Shown one piece after another: positions 1-11,600 of a DNA stretch of 64,000 bases (positions are counted from its first letter, which is position 1; each line of letters starts with the position of its first letter). Location of the stretch: assembly GCA_049724395.1 (NCBI GenBank), contig JAUGWO010000209.1, positions 1 to 64,000 on the forward strand. Reading direction: 5' to 3'. Under the pieces are notes generated by a model that did not search any database, was not told the DNA's origin, and saw nothing but the letters and a program-made list of their open reading frames with translations. A program made the position numbers and the translations under genes. This DNA is from Spongospora subterranea f. sp. subterranea (Eukaryota > Endomyxa: Phytomyxea > Phytomyxea > Plasmodiophorida).

Positions 1-1485
1 CAAATTCGATATTTCCTTGTTGCTGGTATGGCCTAACCTTGCGTGCCATAGTGACAGGGGAAGGGCAACGTGATGTCGGACCGCAAAAGTCGCCGCATGG
101 TCTGATGATCGGATAGAATTTGAATCCAGTCTGTACAGGTTGTCCTTATCTTTTCGAATCCTTGCAAGTATGTTTCCAACGGGAGCGGTGAAATCATGAG
201 AGTGGAAGATAGTCATGTGTTCGCCATCGATCAAAAACTTCATCCCTGATTCTGCTGCTTGGCCGGGAGAAAGAGGTTTTTCCCGAGGTCCGGAACCGCC
301 AAAACATTCTCAAGTGGAATTGACCTTCCCTGTACGCGCAAATTGCAGTTACCAGATCCAACTGAAGGGATGGAAGTGTTGTCACCCAGTTGAATTTCTG
401 GGTTCAGACTTGCGCTTCGGAATTGCGATAAGATCTGACGGTCAAATGTCATGTGGTTGGAACAGCCAGTATCTACATGCCAGGCCCTGGACTTGATAAA
501 TGAAGCTTGAGAGGCATAATGGTAGTTTTGAACTTGTCCCTGTTTATTATGTCTCGGCTGCCAGCTGCTAGGGCGAAGCTCAGGGTGTTGTGCATAACAT
601 TGGTCATCCGTATGGCCAAGGTGTGGGTGAACTTTGCATCGACGCTTCTTGCCAGCAATGTTTGCTTGTGTAGAGGCAATATCTTGGCCTTGACGAGCTT
701 CTTCGTTTAGCAGCAGGGAGGTGATCGTGACTAGTGAAATATGATCAAAGTCCTGGCAGTCTAAGGCAGTAGCAACTGAGTGGAAACGGCTATCGAGGTT
801 GCAAACAACGAGTGCTGAAATTAATTTTTCTGGTATCTCGATGCCTGCACCTTGGAGGTCTCGGGCTCGAGATTCGACTCGGCCTATAAATTCTTGCACT
901 GGTTGCCCGTCTTGCATGCAGGTAACCCATTGGCGCAACTTGACGACAACTGAAGAGAGTGATTTGCGCTGGTAGATGTTATGGAGTTTGACCCAATACG
1001 CGTGAGCAGAGGTTTCAGAGAGTAAATGACGGAGTACCGAGTCACCCACGTTCAGTTCGATCACACCCCGGGTTTTCGTATCGGTACGGCTCGACGTCGT
1101 GTCAGTTCGCCCCGTCTTGCATGCAGGTAACCCATTGGCGCAACTTGACGACAACTGAAGAGAGTGATTTGCGCTGGTAGATGTTATGGAGTTTGACCCA
1201 ATACGCGTGAGCAGAGGTTTCAGAGAGTAAATGACGGAGTACCGAGTCACCCACGTTCAGTTCGATCACACCCCGGGTTTTCGTATCGGTACGGCTCGAC
1301 GTCGTGTCAGTTCGCGGTTCGACAGGGTCAAATGTTGCTGGATTATAGGAGATTGATATATCATAATCCTTGTCCTGTAATATGGCCATCATACGACGCT
1401 TCCAGATAGGGAAATCGTCGGATCCTTCGAGCTTATGGATGTTATAGACCGTGGACATCATGATGGATGTATATACAGTGTACAC
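1..1485 (-). mobile_element. Ty1/copia fossil A: gag, protease and start of pre-integrase region
   Basis: The minus strand encodes, in order, a copia Gag-like segment beginning near 1465, a retropepsin-type region with the copia signature WHVDTGCSNHMT (near 420-460), and near the left edge a WHARLGHTS motif typical of the copia pre-integrase zinc region. The element runs off the left edge. It is broken (a few breaks) and contains an internal tandem duplication. A short-period satellite array lies immediately upstream of Gag, in the 5' leader position. Family assignment to Ty1/copia is firm from the protease and GAG-pre-integrase motifs; no intact LTR is recognised for this copy. Confidence 0.85.
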
Positions 1486-1646
1486 CTAAATGTATATACA
1501 AATGTACACCTAAGTGTATATACAAATGTACACCTAAGTGTATATACAAATGTACACCTAAGTGTATATACAAATGTACACCTAAGTGTATATACAAATG
1601 TACACCTAAGTGTATATACAAATGTACACCTAAGTGTATATAGAAT
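1479..1646. repeat. 24-bp x 7 tandem array with palindromic core, in leader of copia A
   Basis: Seven head-to-tail units of exactly 24 bp start at 1481, 1505, 1529, 1553, 1577, 1601 and 1625, counting from the TACAC of each unit. Each contains TACACCTAAGTGTA, an imperfect palindrome of TACAC and GTGTA around four bases. The array sits about 15 bp upstream of the Gag start of copia A on the minus strand. Because 24 is a multiple of three, the array is open in several frames; that is not evidence of coding. Confidence 0.95.
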
Positions 1647-1721
1647 AGCACACTTGAGGTGCTATGCAGCTAACAGAGCTGGGACTCTTAATCTTCTAAA
1701 GAGAGGAGAGATCAGGCGAGC

Positions 1722-1996
1722 GAGGGAGGGAGCGGGAACGCGAGAGAGAGAGGGAGCGGGAACGCGAGAGAGAGGGAGCGGGAACGCAAGAGAGAGAGGG
1801 AGCGGGAACGCGAGAGAGAGGGAGCGGGAACGCGAGAGAGAGAGGGAGCGGGAACGCGAGAGAGAGAGGGAGCGGGAACGCGAGAGAGAGAGGGAGCGGG
1901 AACGCGAGAGAGAGAAGGAGCGGGAACGCGAGAGAGAGGGAGCGGGAACGCGAGAGAGAGGGAGCCTGAACGCGAGAGAGAGAGGGAGTGGGAACG
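1722..1996. repeat. Purine-only minisatellite, about 12 units of 22-26 bp
   Basis: Twelve copies of a unit with GGAGCGGGAACGCGA followed by a variable (GA)n stretch. The plus strand is almost pure purine apart from the C of ACGCG. Unit length varies by GA dinucleotides, suggesting slippage. It lies between copia fossil A and copia fossil B. The long arginine/glutamate and serine/leucine reading frames across it are repeat artefacts. Confidence 0.95.
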
Positions 1997-2009
1997 ATGT
2001 TGATTGGAA

Positions 2010-2259
2010 GAAGCAAATAGAAGAATGAGTTTATTAGAAAACGAGGGGCTCTGATATACAGAGCTAGATATTATTGTCTCAGTCGGAAAAGGGCGCGCGA
2101 TTTCTCTGTCGGGAAAAAGGCGCGCTAATCGCGCGCCAAAATCCGTCACACGACAGAGGCTGCGCTACAGGGTTGCTCCTCAGGAGGCCGCTCATTAAGA
2201 GGCCGCGTTATGCGGTCAAAATCAATATGATTATCATGTCACTGCCAACTGACGATCTG
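2010..2259. other. Intervening sequence with CG-rich short repeats; possible LTR remnant
   Basis: About 250 bp between the purine array and copia fossil B. It contains several closely spaced GCGCGC motifs (near 2090-2145) and no recognisable gene. Its position upstream of the minus-strand copia A leader would suit a degraded LTR, but I found no partner copy to confirm this. Confidence 0.3.
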
Positions 2260-3206
2260 CTGTTGGCTCACAATTGTCCTGTTCTTGCGGAAGGAATCGT
2301 TGGCAACTATCAAATCGCTTTCCAATTACGGACCTAGGTGAACCGAAACGGCTACTAGGAATGAGGATGTCAAGCAGCAACGACGGTATCCTACTTGACC
2401 AGGAGACGTATATTTTGGAACAATTGTCAAAATTCCAGATGATGGACTGTAAGCCAGTTGACACTCCAGAACAACCAGGATTCTACTTGAACAAGGACAT
2501 GTGTCCAACGAGTGCCGAACAAATGCAAGATATGCAAGGAACACCCTTTCGTGAACTAGTTGGAGCTCTGAATTGGATTGCCACGTGCACAAGACCCGAT
2601 ATCTCACATGCAGTCTCCTCGCTATGCCGATTTTTGGACAACCCAGGGCAACAACACTGGACTTCTGCGAAACGTGTCCTAAAATATCTCAAGGGAAGCT
2701 TGCTGAAATGCGAGGTTCTATTTGATTTAATATTAATCCCTACTAGGACAGTGAGGGCCGGAGACAAAGATTCCAGAAGATCCACGAGTTTATACTCTGA
2801 TGATGTCTGGATCAGCCATTGCCTGGCGAAGTGCATTGCAGAAGATCGTCGCATGCTCGTCAACAGAAGCCGAGTACATTGCACTATCCGAAACAATGCG
2901 CGAGGTAATATGGATTCGTCAAATGCTGACTGAACTCGGTTTCAGCCAGAAATTAGCCACCCGAGTCTTTGAAGACAACCAAGGATGCATCGCCATCAGC
3001 AAGAACAGGCGCACCGACAAAAGAACCAAACACATTGATCTGCGCGTCACTTTTGCCGAGATCAGATTGAACAAGGGACTATTGAGGTAGAGTATTGCCC
3101 AACAGAATCCATGATCGCGGACACTTTAACGAAGTAGTGAACGCTCCCAAGTTCAAATGGTGTCGCACAGCCATGGGTATCACAGCCAGCAAGTTGAGGG
3201 GGCGTG
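2260..3206 (+). mobile_element. Ty1/copia fossil B: 3' part of reverse transcriptase and RNase H
   Basis: The plus strand encodes the C-terminal part of a copia reverse transcriptase (TCTRPDISHAVSSLCRF near 2585-2630) and the copia RNase H block (STEAEYIALSETMREV near 2860-2915; KHIDLR near 3030). It ends with the usual copia tail just before the LTR. Only the 3' end of the element is present and it is broken (a few breaks). A short stretch near 2700-2735 resembles the start of the copia C LTR, possibly a trace of a nested insertion. Confidence 0.88.
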
Positions 3207-3430
3207 TTGAACACAACTTGCCAGCCTCCAGTACGGACATTCTCCAAGAAAGGTGCGTACCCCCAGTCGGCGCAAGTTGCTCTCTCAACATAGCCACGGC
3301 AAATGCATAACATAAGAGTGACTGTACGGACTTTGTATTTGGATTATTAGTGCACTCCCCCCTATATTCTCCCACCTATACATGCTATAACCACGCAGTA
3401 ATAAACCTCATTCTAATATTACCTTCACAT
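3207..3430 (+). repeat. LTR of copia fossil B
   Basis: The sequence beginning TGTTGAACACAACTTGCC directly follows the RNase H tail and matches a second copy at 12410-12605, which also follows a piece of the same RNase H C-terminus. Shared blocks include TACGGACATTCTCCAAG-like and GTGCGTACCCCCAGTCGGCG stretches. This supports a 3' LTR of about 200-225 bp. The 3' boundary near 3430 is approximate. Confidence 0.7.
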
Positions 3431-3656
3431 CGGAGACATCGATTTCCTTAACTGCTGAGCACCACGGAGTTACACTTTATATCTGACGAGATGTCAATAA
3501 ATAACCACTGCTTCTCTTCTCCACTAACTGAGGCCAGAATGAACATAGAAATTTTCTCTTGTTTCCCCTTTTTGCCCAGTTCGACTACCGTTCCTGGTGA
3601 ACTTTAAAACCAGATTAAGGGTTTCCAACTCCGTTGGCTGGCCATACACTCAGAGC

Positions 3657-4255
3657 TACTATTCTTCATACACTTCTGTGTATCTTTCCTCTACATTCAC
3701 TCTAGTGTATCCTTCCTTTACATACACTTTAGTGTATACTTCTCTACATACACTTTAGTGTATCGTTTCCTATACATACACTTCAGTGTATCTCTTCTTT
3801 TACATACACTTCAGTGTATCTCTTCTTTTACATACACATCAGTGTATCTCCCCCTTACATACACTCCAGTGTTTCTCTTCTTTATATACATTTCAGTGTA
3901 TCCTCTCGCTACATACACTTTAGTGTATCCTTTCTTTACATACACTCCAGTGTATCTCTCCCTTACATACACTTCAGTGTATCTCCTCTTTTACATACAC
4001 ATCAGTGTTTCTCCCCCTCACATACACTTCAGTGTTTCTCTTCTTTATAAACACTTGAGTGTATCCTCTCGCTACATACACTTTAGTGTATCCTTCCTTT
4101 ACATACACTCCAGTGTATCTCTCCCTTACATACACTTCAGTGTTTCTCCTCTTTATATACACTTCAGTCTATCCTCTCGCTACATACACTTTAGTGTCTC
4201 TTTCCGTCTACATATACTTCAGTGTATCTCTCCTTTACATACAGTTCATTGTATC
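3657..4255. repeat. About 22-unit tandem array with palindromic core in leader of copia C
   Basis: About 22 units of 24-30 bp, each carrying a variant of ATACACTTCAGTGTAT, which is a near-perfect palindrome (TACACT and AGTGTA around two bases). Higher-order repetition is visible: a block starting TCCTCTCGCTACATACAC recurs at 3901, 4064 and 4172. The array ends about 25 bp upstream of the presumed Gag start of copia C. The serine/tyrosine/isoleucine-rich reading frames over it are repeat artefacts. Confidence 0.95.
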
Positions 4256-7200
4256 CTACTATCATTTATCCTATTCTCCATGGGCGATTTCAACGAAGAC
4301 AGACTCCGAGTTCCCATTTTCAATGGTGACCGTGCATCCTTACCCAGCTCTGGAAAGCCAAACTGCTAATGACGCTGGACTCCCGCGGTTTAGAGCACTA
4401 TGTAACAGAGGACATCACGATCAGCTCCGGAAATGAAATCATCGACCGTTTGCAATCTACAGAAGACATTCGTCTCGCCAAACGTGCTAAGAGCATCATA
4501 TGCCTCTGTCTATCCGACGACATTTTGAGTTCGGTGATCGACCTACCGACAGCTCGATTGGTTTTCTTACAGCTGTGCGAGCAGTTTGAAAGGAACGGCC
4601 GCGGCAGTCGAATTCAGGCTTGGCGACATTTTTGGTCCTTGAAAAAGGGTGCCGACTCAATTTCATCCTACATATCCAAAGTTCAGAACGCGTCAAAGGA
4701 TTTGAAGGCCTGCGGCCGTGAACTATCTCCTCAGGATGTCATTGATAAAATTCTTGAAGGACTCCCGCCGCAGTTCGATCCCATAATAGCGACTTGATGC
4801 GACGGAAAGCGCCGATTCTCAGCAATTCATGACCTTGGCCAAGCTGACAGAGCTCCTTCAGAATCGGGAATCGCAGGTTTTTCAGTCCAAAACTCACTTC
4901 GCATCGTTCGCTCATCCTCGAAAGGCAAAAATGCAAAATCCATCCGAAAGCCAATCACAGCGATTCACAATGTTACAGTCAACACCCGGAGCTTCGCATT
5001 TGGAATAAACCGCAAGAAAATTCACAGTATTCGCGTCAGACCGACTCAACACATTGGCACGTTGACACTGGATGTTCCCACCATATGACGAACGATAAAA
5101 GCGCATTATTCAACCTAGAGCCTGCCCATGGTGATGTGAAGGTAGAACTTGCTGATCGAACAACAGTCCCTGTTCATGCATTTGGGCGTTCAAGAATCCA
5201 ACTTGCGGATGATGATCATATTCTGAGCAATGTTCTTTATGTCCCAGACCTGAATAAAAGCCTCTACTCACCTGGACAAGCTACATCTGAAGGATATATA
5301 TTTCTCCTGACCAACGACCGTATCACAATTTATCATGAAGCTGGGTTTCGACCTCCAGATGGAAAGATTGTAGCCTCAATTCCAAAGGATCCTGATAATC
5401 TTTATAGAATTCCAAAGACAATCACGCCGGAACCTGTCTGTACTCCAACTATCCCACAAGCTTGTTTTGCACGCCGACGAAACCACGCATCACCGCAGGT
5501 TTGGCACGCCCGTCTAGGTCATACAAACATGGAAGATGTTCATCACCTAATTAAGACCGGCGCTTCAGGGATATCTCTTTCAGGTACAGACACATCATCG
5601 TTCTGCGAGCCATGCGTGCTGGGAAAAATGACAAGCCGACCATTTGTTGCAAGCCAGACTATTTCCAAAAATCCTGGAGACCTTATTGTCAGCGACCTCA
5701 ACGGACCTTTCTCTACCACATCTTACGGTGGATTCAGCTATTTTGTTACTTACATGGATCACTGCACAAGACACTGTTTCGTTACACCTCTTCGAAAGAA
5801 GTCTGACCAATTCGAAGCCCTGAAAGATTTTGTTTCACTGTTTTCGACACAATTCGATTGTAAAATCAAACAGTTTCAAACGGATAATGGAGGAGAATAC
5901 ATATCCAACGAGTCCCAGCATTGGCTTACTTCAAAAGGAATCCATCATCGAACTATCGTTGCAGGTGACTCCGAGTCCAACGGTCTGGCTGAACGTCTTA
6001 ACCGCACTTTAACCGATATTGCAATGAGCCTTCTCGCCCATGCTCGTCTTCCAAAAGAATGCTTCTCTTGGGCTATTTCAGTTGCTGCACATATTTATAA
6101 TCGTCGCCCACATTCATCACTCGTAAACAGAATTACTCCATTTGAAGCACTTCGTCAATCCAAACCAGACCTACACTATCTGCGAATTTTTGGCTGCACT
6201 GCATATCGACGCATTCCGGATCATACACGAAGAAAACCGAGTTTTCGCGCACATAAAACTGTTTTCATTGGATATGCCAATTCCCAGAAGGCGTATTTAC
6301 TGTTCGACCCTTTGGACAATAAGCAATACACCAGTCGCGACGTCGAGTTCGATGAACACAATTTTTCTTTTGGATTCGGGAGGCAAATATCAGAATGCAA
6401 ACGGTCACCGGAGTCAACTGCAGACCAAGTTATTCTCGACCCTGATCCGTTACCTCCCTCAGAGAGATTACCTAACGCATTGGACACTACACTTGAGCAA
6501 ACTGACGACGACCTCATTTCTGAGAACGCTTCTATCTCTCAGTCAGATGGTACATTCAGTTCACAGGATCTACTGTCATCTTCCCACGCATCGCTCACCG
6601 AATCAGACCCTGAAGAGGGTGCCAATTCTTTACGAGAAGAACCTATTAGCCAAGTCGTGGATTCAATTGAACCGGCGGTGCGGCGGTCGTCTCGCATCCG
6701 TGGTCCTCCGACTGAATTTTGGAAATGTAACGCTGCACGTGTTTTTGGACTGTCACGATCGAATCTTCCAGCAGATGGTGTTGCACTACCACGACCCGCA
6801 ATTTCCGAAATTCACGTTTCGTTAGTTTCAATTCCTGCTAATTTGACTGAAGCCCTGAGCAGTCCTCACGCTGGTCATTGGTATGACGCGATTCGAGCTG
6901 AGTATCAACAGATGTTAGATTTTCAAACCTGGAGTTTACAAGATTTGCCTCCCGGACGAAAGGCTATCTCGTGTAAATGGGTTTTAACGGTGAAACCAAG
7001 CCTTTCTGGGGATGGCTCTATCAGGAAGTTTAAAGCCCGTTTGGTGGTTCGAGGATTCTCACAAAGACATGGAGTTGATTTCGATGAAACCTTTGCCCCT
7101 GTTGCTCATCAGGCGTCAATGCGTGTGTTACTTGCTATTGCTGCTCAACACAATCTGCAGATCCGACAAATTGATATCGTTGGGGCTTTTCTCAACGGCG

Positions 7201-8425
7201 ACGTACAAGAAGATATTTTTATGCAGCAACCTGAAGGATTTGTTGTTCATGGTCAAGAACATCAAGTTAGCCGATTGAACAAAGCTCTCTATGGCTTGAA
7301 ACAAGCTGGAACTCTAAACTAGACAAATTTTTGACGAAAGAAGCTGGACTTAAGAAAGTTAAGGCTGATCCATGCATTTATACAATTCGTCGTGATGGCA
7401 GTTTTCTAGCTCTCGGAGTCCATGTTGATGACATCCTGTTTGTTCACAACGACACCAACTTCTGTCAAGAAGTCATCGATCAGCTGTCTTCGAAGTTCGA
7501 CATCACTGACCTTGGGGTACCAACCAGACTTCTCGACCTGAGAATTCATCGTGATGAGAAGACCGGGTCAATTTCGTTAGACCAAGAGGAAATATGTTAA
7601 GCAGCTTTTGATGAAGTTCAACATGTTTGATTGTAATCCAACTTCAACTCCTCAGCAACCTGGTGTTCATTTATTCTCCCTTTCTTCACCCTCAGAGTCA
7701 GAGGATGTACTAGCGATGAAACAAGTTCCCTATGGTGAGCTTGTCGGTAGTTTGATTTGGTTAGCAAGCAACACTCGCCCAGATATCAGCACGGCTGTCG
7801 GATCCCTTTGCAGGTTTATTAGCAATCCTGGTTGGCCCCACTGGGTTGCTGCACAGCGGGTTCTTCGTTATTTGGCAGGAACCTCCAGCTTCGGCTTCAC
7901 ATATCATCGTCAAGAACAGGGCAGTTCCGATCTCTTTGGTTACTCTGATTCTGATTGGGCAGGTGATCCCGACACAAGAAGATCAACTTCAGGTTTTGCC
8001 TTCATGCTCGCAGGGGGGCCAGTTTCGTGGAAGTCTAAGCTTCAATCATCCGTCTCTCTATCATCTGTCGAAGCAGAATATATAGCACTATGTTTCGCAG
8101 CAAGGGAAGCGTACTGGCTTCGTTAACTTCTCCAAGAGATCGGCTTCGCATGTCCACCACCCACAGTCGTTTTCGAGGATAACCGAGGATGCGTCGCTAT
8201 TAGCAAGAATAATCGGACTGACGCTCGTACAAAGCACATTGACGTAAAATATCACTATACTAGAAAGCTTGTTGAGGACAGAATTATCGACGTCAAGCCA
8301 ATATCAACAAAGGAAATGGTTGCCGACGTAATGACAAAGTCGCTCGATACACTGAAGTTTGGTTGGTGTCGCAACAAGATGGGCATCATAGGCACAAGCA
8401 ACCGAGATACAACCTCGAGGGGACG

Positions 8426-8626
8426 TGCTGAAATACGAGGTTCTGTTTAATTCAATATGATGCCCTGTATGAATTGAGGTCCCATAACTGCTGAGCACCA
8501 CGGAGTTTGTATTTATATCTGACGAGATGTCAATAAATAACCACTGCTTTTCTCCACTAATAAAGGCCAGGCATTAAATTGTCTGAGAGATTTCGGGTAC
8601 CTTAGCCCAGTTCGACTACCGTCCTA
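8426..8626 (+). repeat. 3' LTR of copia C
   Basis: The block from CTGCTGAGCACCACGGAGTT to GCCCAGTTCGACTACCGT near 8488-8626 is repeated at 3459-3592, at the 5' side of the same element, with small length differences. The 5' copy lacks the first part of the LTR, so the full length of about 200 bp is seen only here. The exact terminal dinucleotides are uncertain. Confidence 0.8.
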
Positions 8627-11600
8627 CCTTTGACTTCAGAAGAGACCAGATACTGATCAACCCCACGGCGACGGCGATGGGCGAGGAGGTGGTCGACATG
8701 GTAATATTCGTCATGACCAATTTTAAACGAAGAAGGGGGAGGTGGAACAGAAGGACGTCCAGGGAAAGTTCGCGGATCTTTAAACGGCTTCAACTGGGAG
8801 ATGTGGAAGATGGGATGAACGCGGATTGGGAAGGCAACTGCAACCTATACGTTAAACTACCGATTTTGTCAGTTACGGGGAATGGACCGATAAAGATAGG
8901 GTAAAGCTTGCGTTTGGTAGGCGGGAGGTAGTCCGGCAGGATGTGTTGAGTGGACAGCAGGACTTGGTCGCCAACGGATAATTGAACATCGCGGCGATGA
9001 CGGTCAGCATGACGGCGTTGACGTTCCTGTGCTTGAGAAAGACAGTCGCGAGCGTGTTGCAGAGTAGCACGAGTGGATTCAAGGAGTTCCGTGATAGAAG
9101 GCGGAGCATCAAGGTGAGGACGTAAAAGAGCAATGGGTGTACGAGGGAGATATCCAGTGCAGAGAAAGAACGGAAAGTAGGTTGTCGAAGAAGATATACT
9201 GGAGTTGTTGGCGAACTCAAGAGCTGGAAGTTGCTCGTACCAGGCGGTTTGAAAACGTGTGGCGCTACATCGGATGAGCTGATTAAGAATACGGATAACA
9301 CGTTCAGTCTGGCCGTCAGTGTGCTGATGGTGTGAAGTGGACAGGCGTAGCGTGGTTCCTAAGAGGTTGAGAAGTTGGGTTCAAATTGTGCTTGTAAATT
9401 TGGGATCACGATCCGAGATTATCTCATCAGGAATGCCATGATGTTTGAAGATGTGATGGAAAAAGAGATGAGCTGTGTCAGCAGCAGTAGCAGTAGTACG
9501 AGTTGGAATAAAATGTGCGAGTTTTGAAAGGCGATCAACAACTATGAAAAGTGAATCAAAGCCGGCGTGACATTGAGGGAGTGCGACCATAAAGTCCATG
9601 GAGATGGAAGACCAACGGTGTAACGGAATGGCCAGTGGTTGTAACAGACCGGCCGGCCGTTGTGTACTTGTCTTGTTGCGTTGGCAGACATCGCAAGTGC
9701 TACAGAAGTTACGGCAGTCGGACTGAAGTGTAGGCCAGTAAAAAGATTTAGCAGTACGGAGGTACGTGGTAGCAACTCCGAAGTGACCTTGGTGAGAAGG
9801 ATTATGGTTTTCGGCGATGATGGTATGGCGCAGAGTAGTGTCATTCGGGACGCAGACGCGGTGTTCGAAAAACAGGAGACCGTCTTGCGTCGAATATTGA
9901 TCCGGTAACCTGTCAGGGGAGTTAACAGCGAGCAGGTGTAAGTCACCGAAGTCTGCATCGTTAGCATAGGTGTCACGAATTTTGGTGAGAAGAGGCAACG
10001 ATGCGGTGACCGTCATGAAAAACAATGCGAGTGGCGCGAGGTCGGGACGGCGGCTCAAGGAGTCAGCGATGATCATCTTTGTTCCTGGTTTATATTCAAT
10101 TGATACTTTGAAGTCGGCAAGAGTTTCGAGCCATCGTGCTTGGCGGCCGGATAACGTCTTCTGCTTCATAAAGTGGACGAGCGAATTATGATCGGTGAAA
10201 GCAGTGAAACTATTGCCATAAAGGAGATGGCGCCAGTTTTTGAAAGCCGTGATCAGTCCGAGTAGTTCTTACTGCAATTGCCTTTATGCCCTCTTGACTG
10301 GTCGGGTTATCCTAGCCTACGTCCCGTCCTTCTCGTTACACTCTTTTATGCCCTATTTAAAGCCCCAACATTATTAAATAAACTTCATTCTACTTCCTTG
10401 TCCTTTGCTTGCCATAGCTTCGCCGCCACTTACAGTTTTCTTTTTTTTTTGACTTTTTTATATATAGGTCACTTCCTGCCATGGTTGTCAACCACACGCC
10501 GCCGCCTCCCCAGACCCGTTCTCAATCCATCACCGCCGTCGCATTGCAGCAAGAGCAGATGGATCATGAGATAACTGGCATCCACACTTCGCTTCACGCC
10601 CTCCAACAAACTTGCGAACGCCGTTAAACATGGTATTGGCTGTCGGGGCGGCCTGAATAGTGGCGAGGGAGATTGCGGCAGCCGGCAGCGCTGGAGGGTT
10701 GAACTCAATGCTATCATTTTGGAAATTAAGAATGGGGTTAAAGTCGGAAAGGAATGGAGTTCCCAAATGATGTCCACGTTAAGATTCGCTACCAGCGTTG
10801 ATCGGGTGAATGCACGTGGTGGGTTCGATGGCAGTATGAAGGAGACGGTTGCCGTTCGTGTCAGTTCTGTCCGTTGGTTTGTAGCCGAAATCACCTGCTG
10901 AGGTGGTGACAGATGATGGAGCCGGAGGTTGGCTCTACCGCAAAGCGCTGTTGAAACGAAGTCGGCTTCGGCGCCTGTGTCGATGAGCAATGAGGCGGAC
11001 ATGCGAGTTCCTGACGACGTGATAATTTCGATAGTACGAAAGTTGTGTGGGATGTGTCTGACTGGTTGAACTTGGAGGACTGAAAGGCGGATCGCGTTTT
11101 GTCGGGCAGGACGCGATGGACATTTGTCAATGCTGTGTCCTGGTTGGCGACAGTAAAGACAACGACCAGAGTCTATCAGCTGTTGGCGCTCGTGCGGGTT
11201 TAGTCTTGTACGAAGAGTGACCGAAGACAGGCGAACTGGCGGCGCGGATCGGTTTTCGCGGGGACGATACGGTTGCTCATGAGCACGGTAATGCCGAGAA
11301 ACTTCCGATGGTATTGTCTGAAGGCTTAACGCAGTTGTAATTGCGGCCTGAAGAGTGTCGGGGCGGCGGATTTGAACTCGACGACGGCAGTTGGAACTTG
11401 CAACCCGGCTATGAATGCGGAGATCAATTCTTGATCGTGGTCGTCTCCCAAGTCGGCTTGTGCCTGAGTGAAGAGTTCGCAATATGATTCCAGGTTTGTA
11501 TACCTGTTGGTGTGGATCGCCTTACGAATACGGTTGCGAGCCTGTTCGGCGGGGTCTTTCGCTCTGAAGCGAGATTGAAGCCAGTTACGGAAGCTCGAAT

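Larger units (their letters stand above)
3450..8626 (+). mobile_element. Ty1/copia element C, nearly full length
   Basis: In order: partial 5' LTR (about 3450-3592), leader with a satellite array (3660-4260), Gag (from about 4281), protease (WHVDTGCSHHMT near 5060-5090), pre-integrase (WHARLGHTN near 5500), integrase core (QTDNGGEY near 5875; AERLNRT near 5990), reverse transcriptase (QIDIVGAFLNG near 7170; HVDDILFV near 7420), RNase H (SSVEAEYIAL near 8065; KHIDVKYH near 8235) and 3' LTR. All copia parts are present in canonical order. It looks close to whole with only a handful of breaks, implying a fairly young insertion. Its 3' end abuts the chromodomain end of the gypsy element that follows, so it probably inserted there. 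Confidence 0.92.

Noticed and set aside
1435-2028. Long plus- and minus-strand reading frames of VYTNVHLS and RERERE type
   Set aside because: They are translations of the 24-bp and purine minisatellites; unit lengths near multiples of three keep frames open without selection.
3758-4369. 200-codon Ser/Tyr/Ile-rich reading frame
   Set aside because: It lies entirely within the copia C leader satellite and shows only repeat periodicity.
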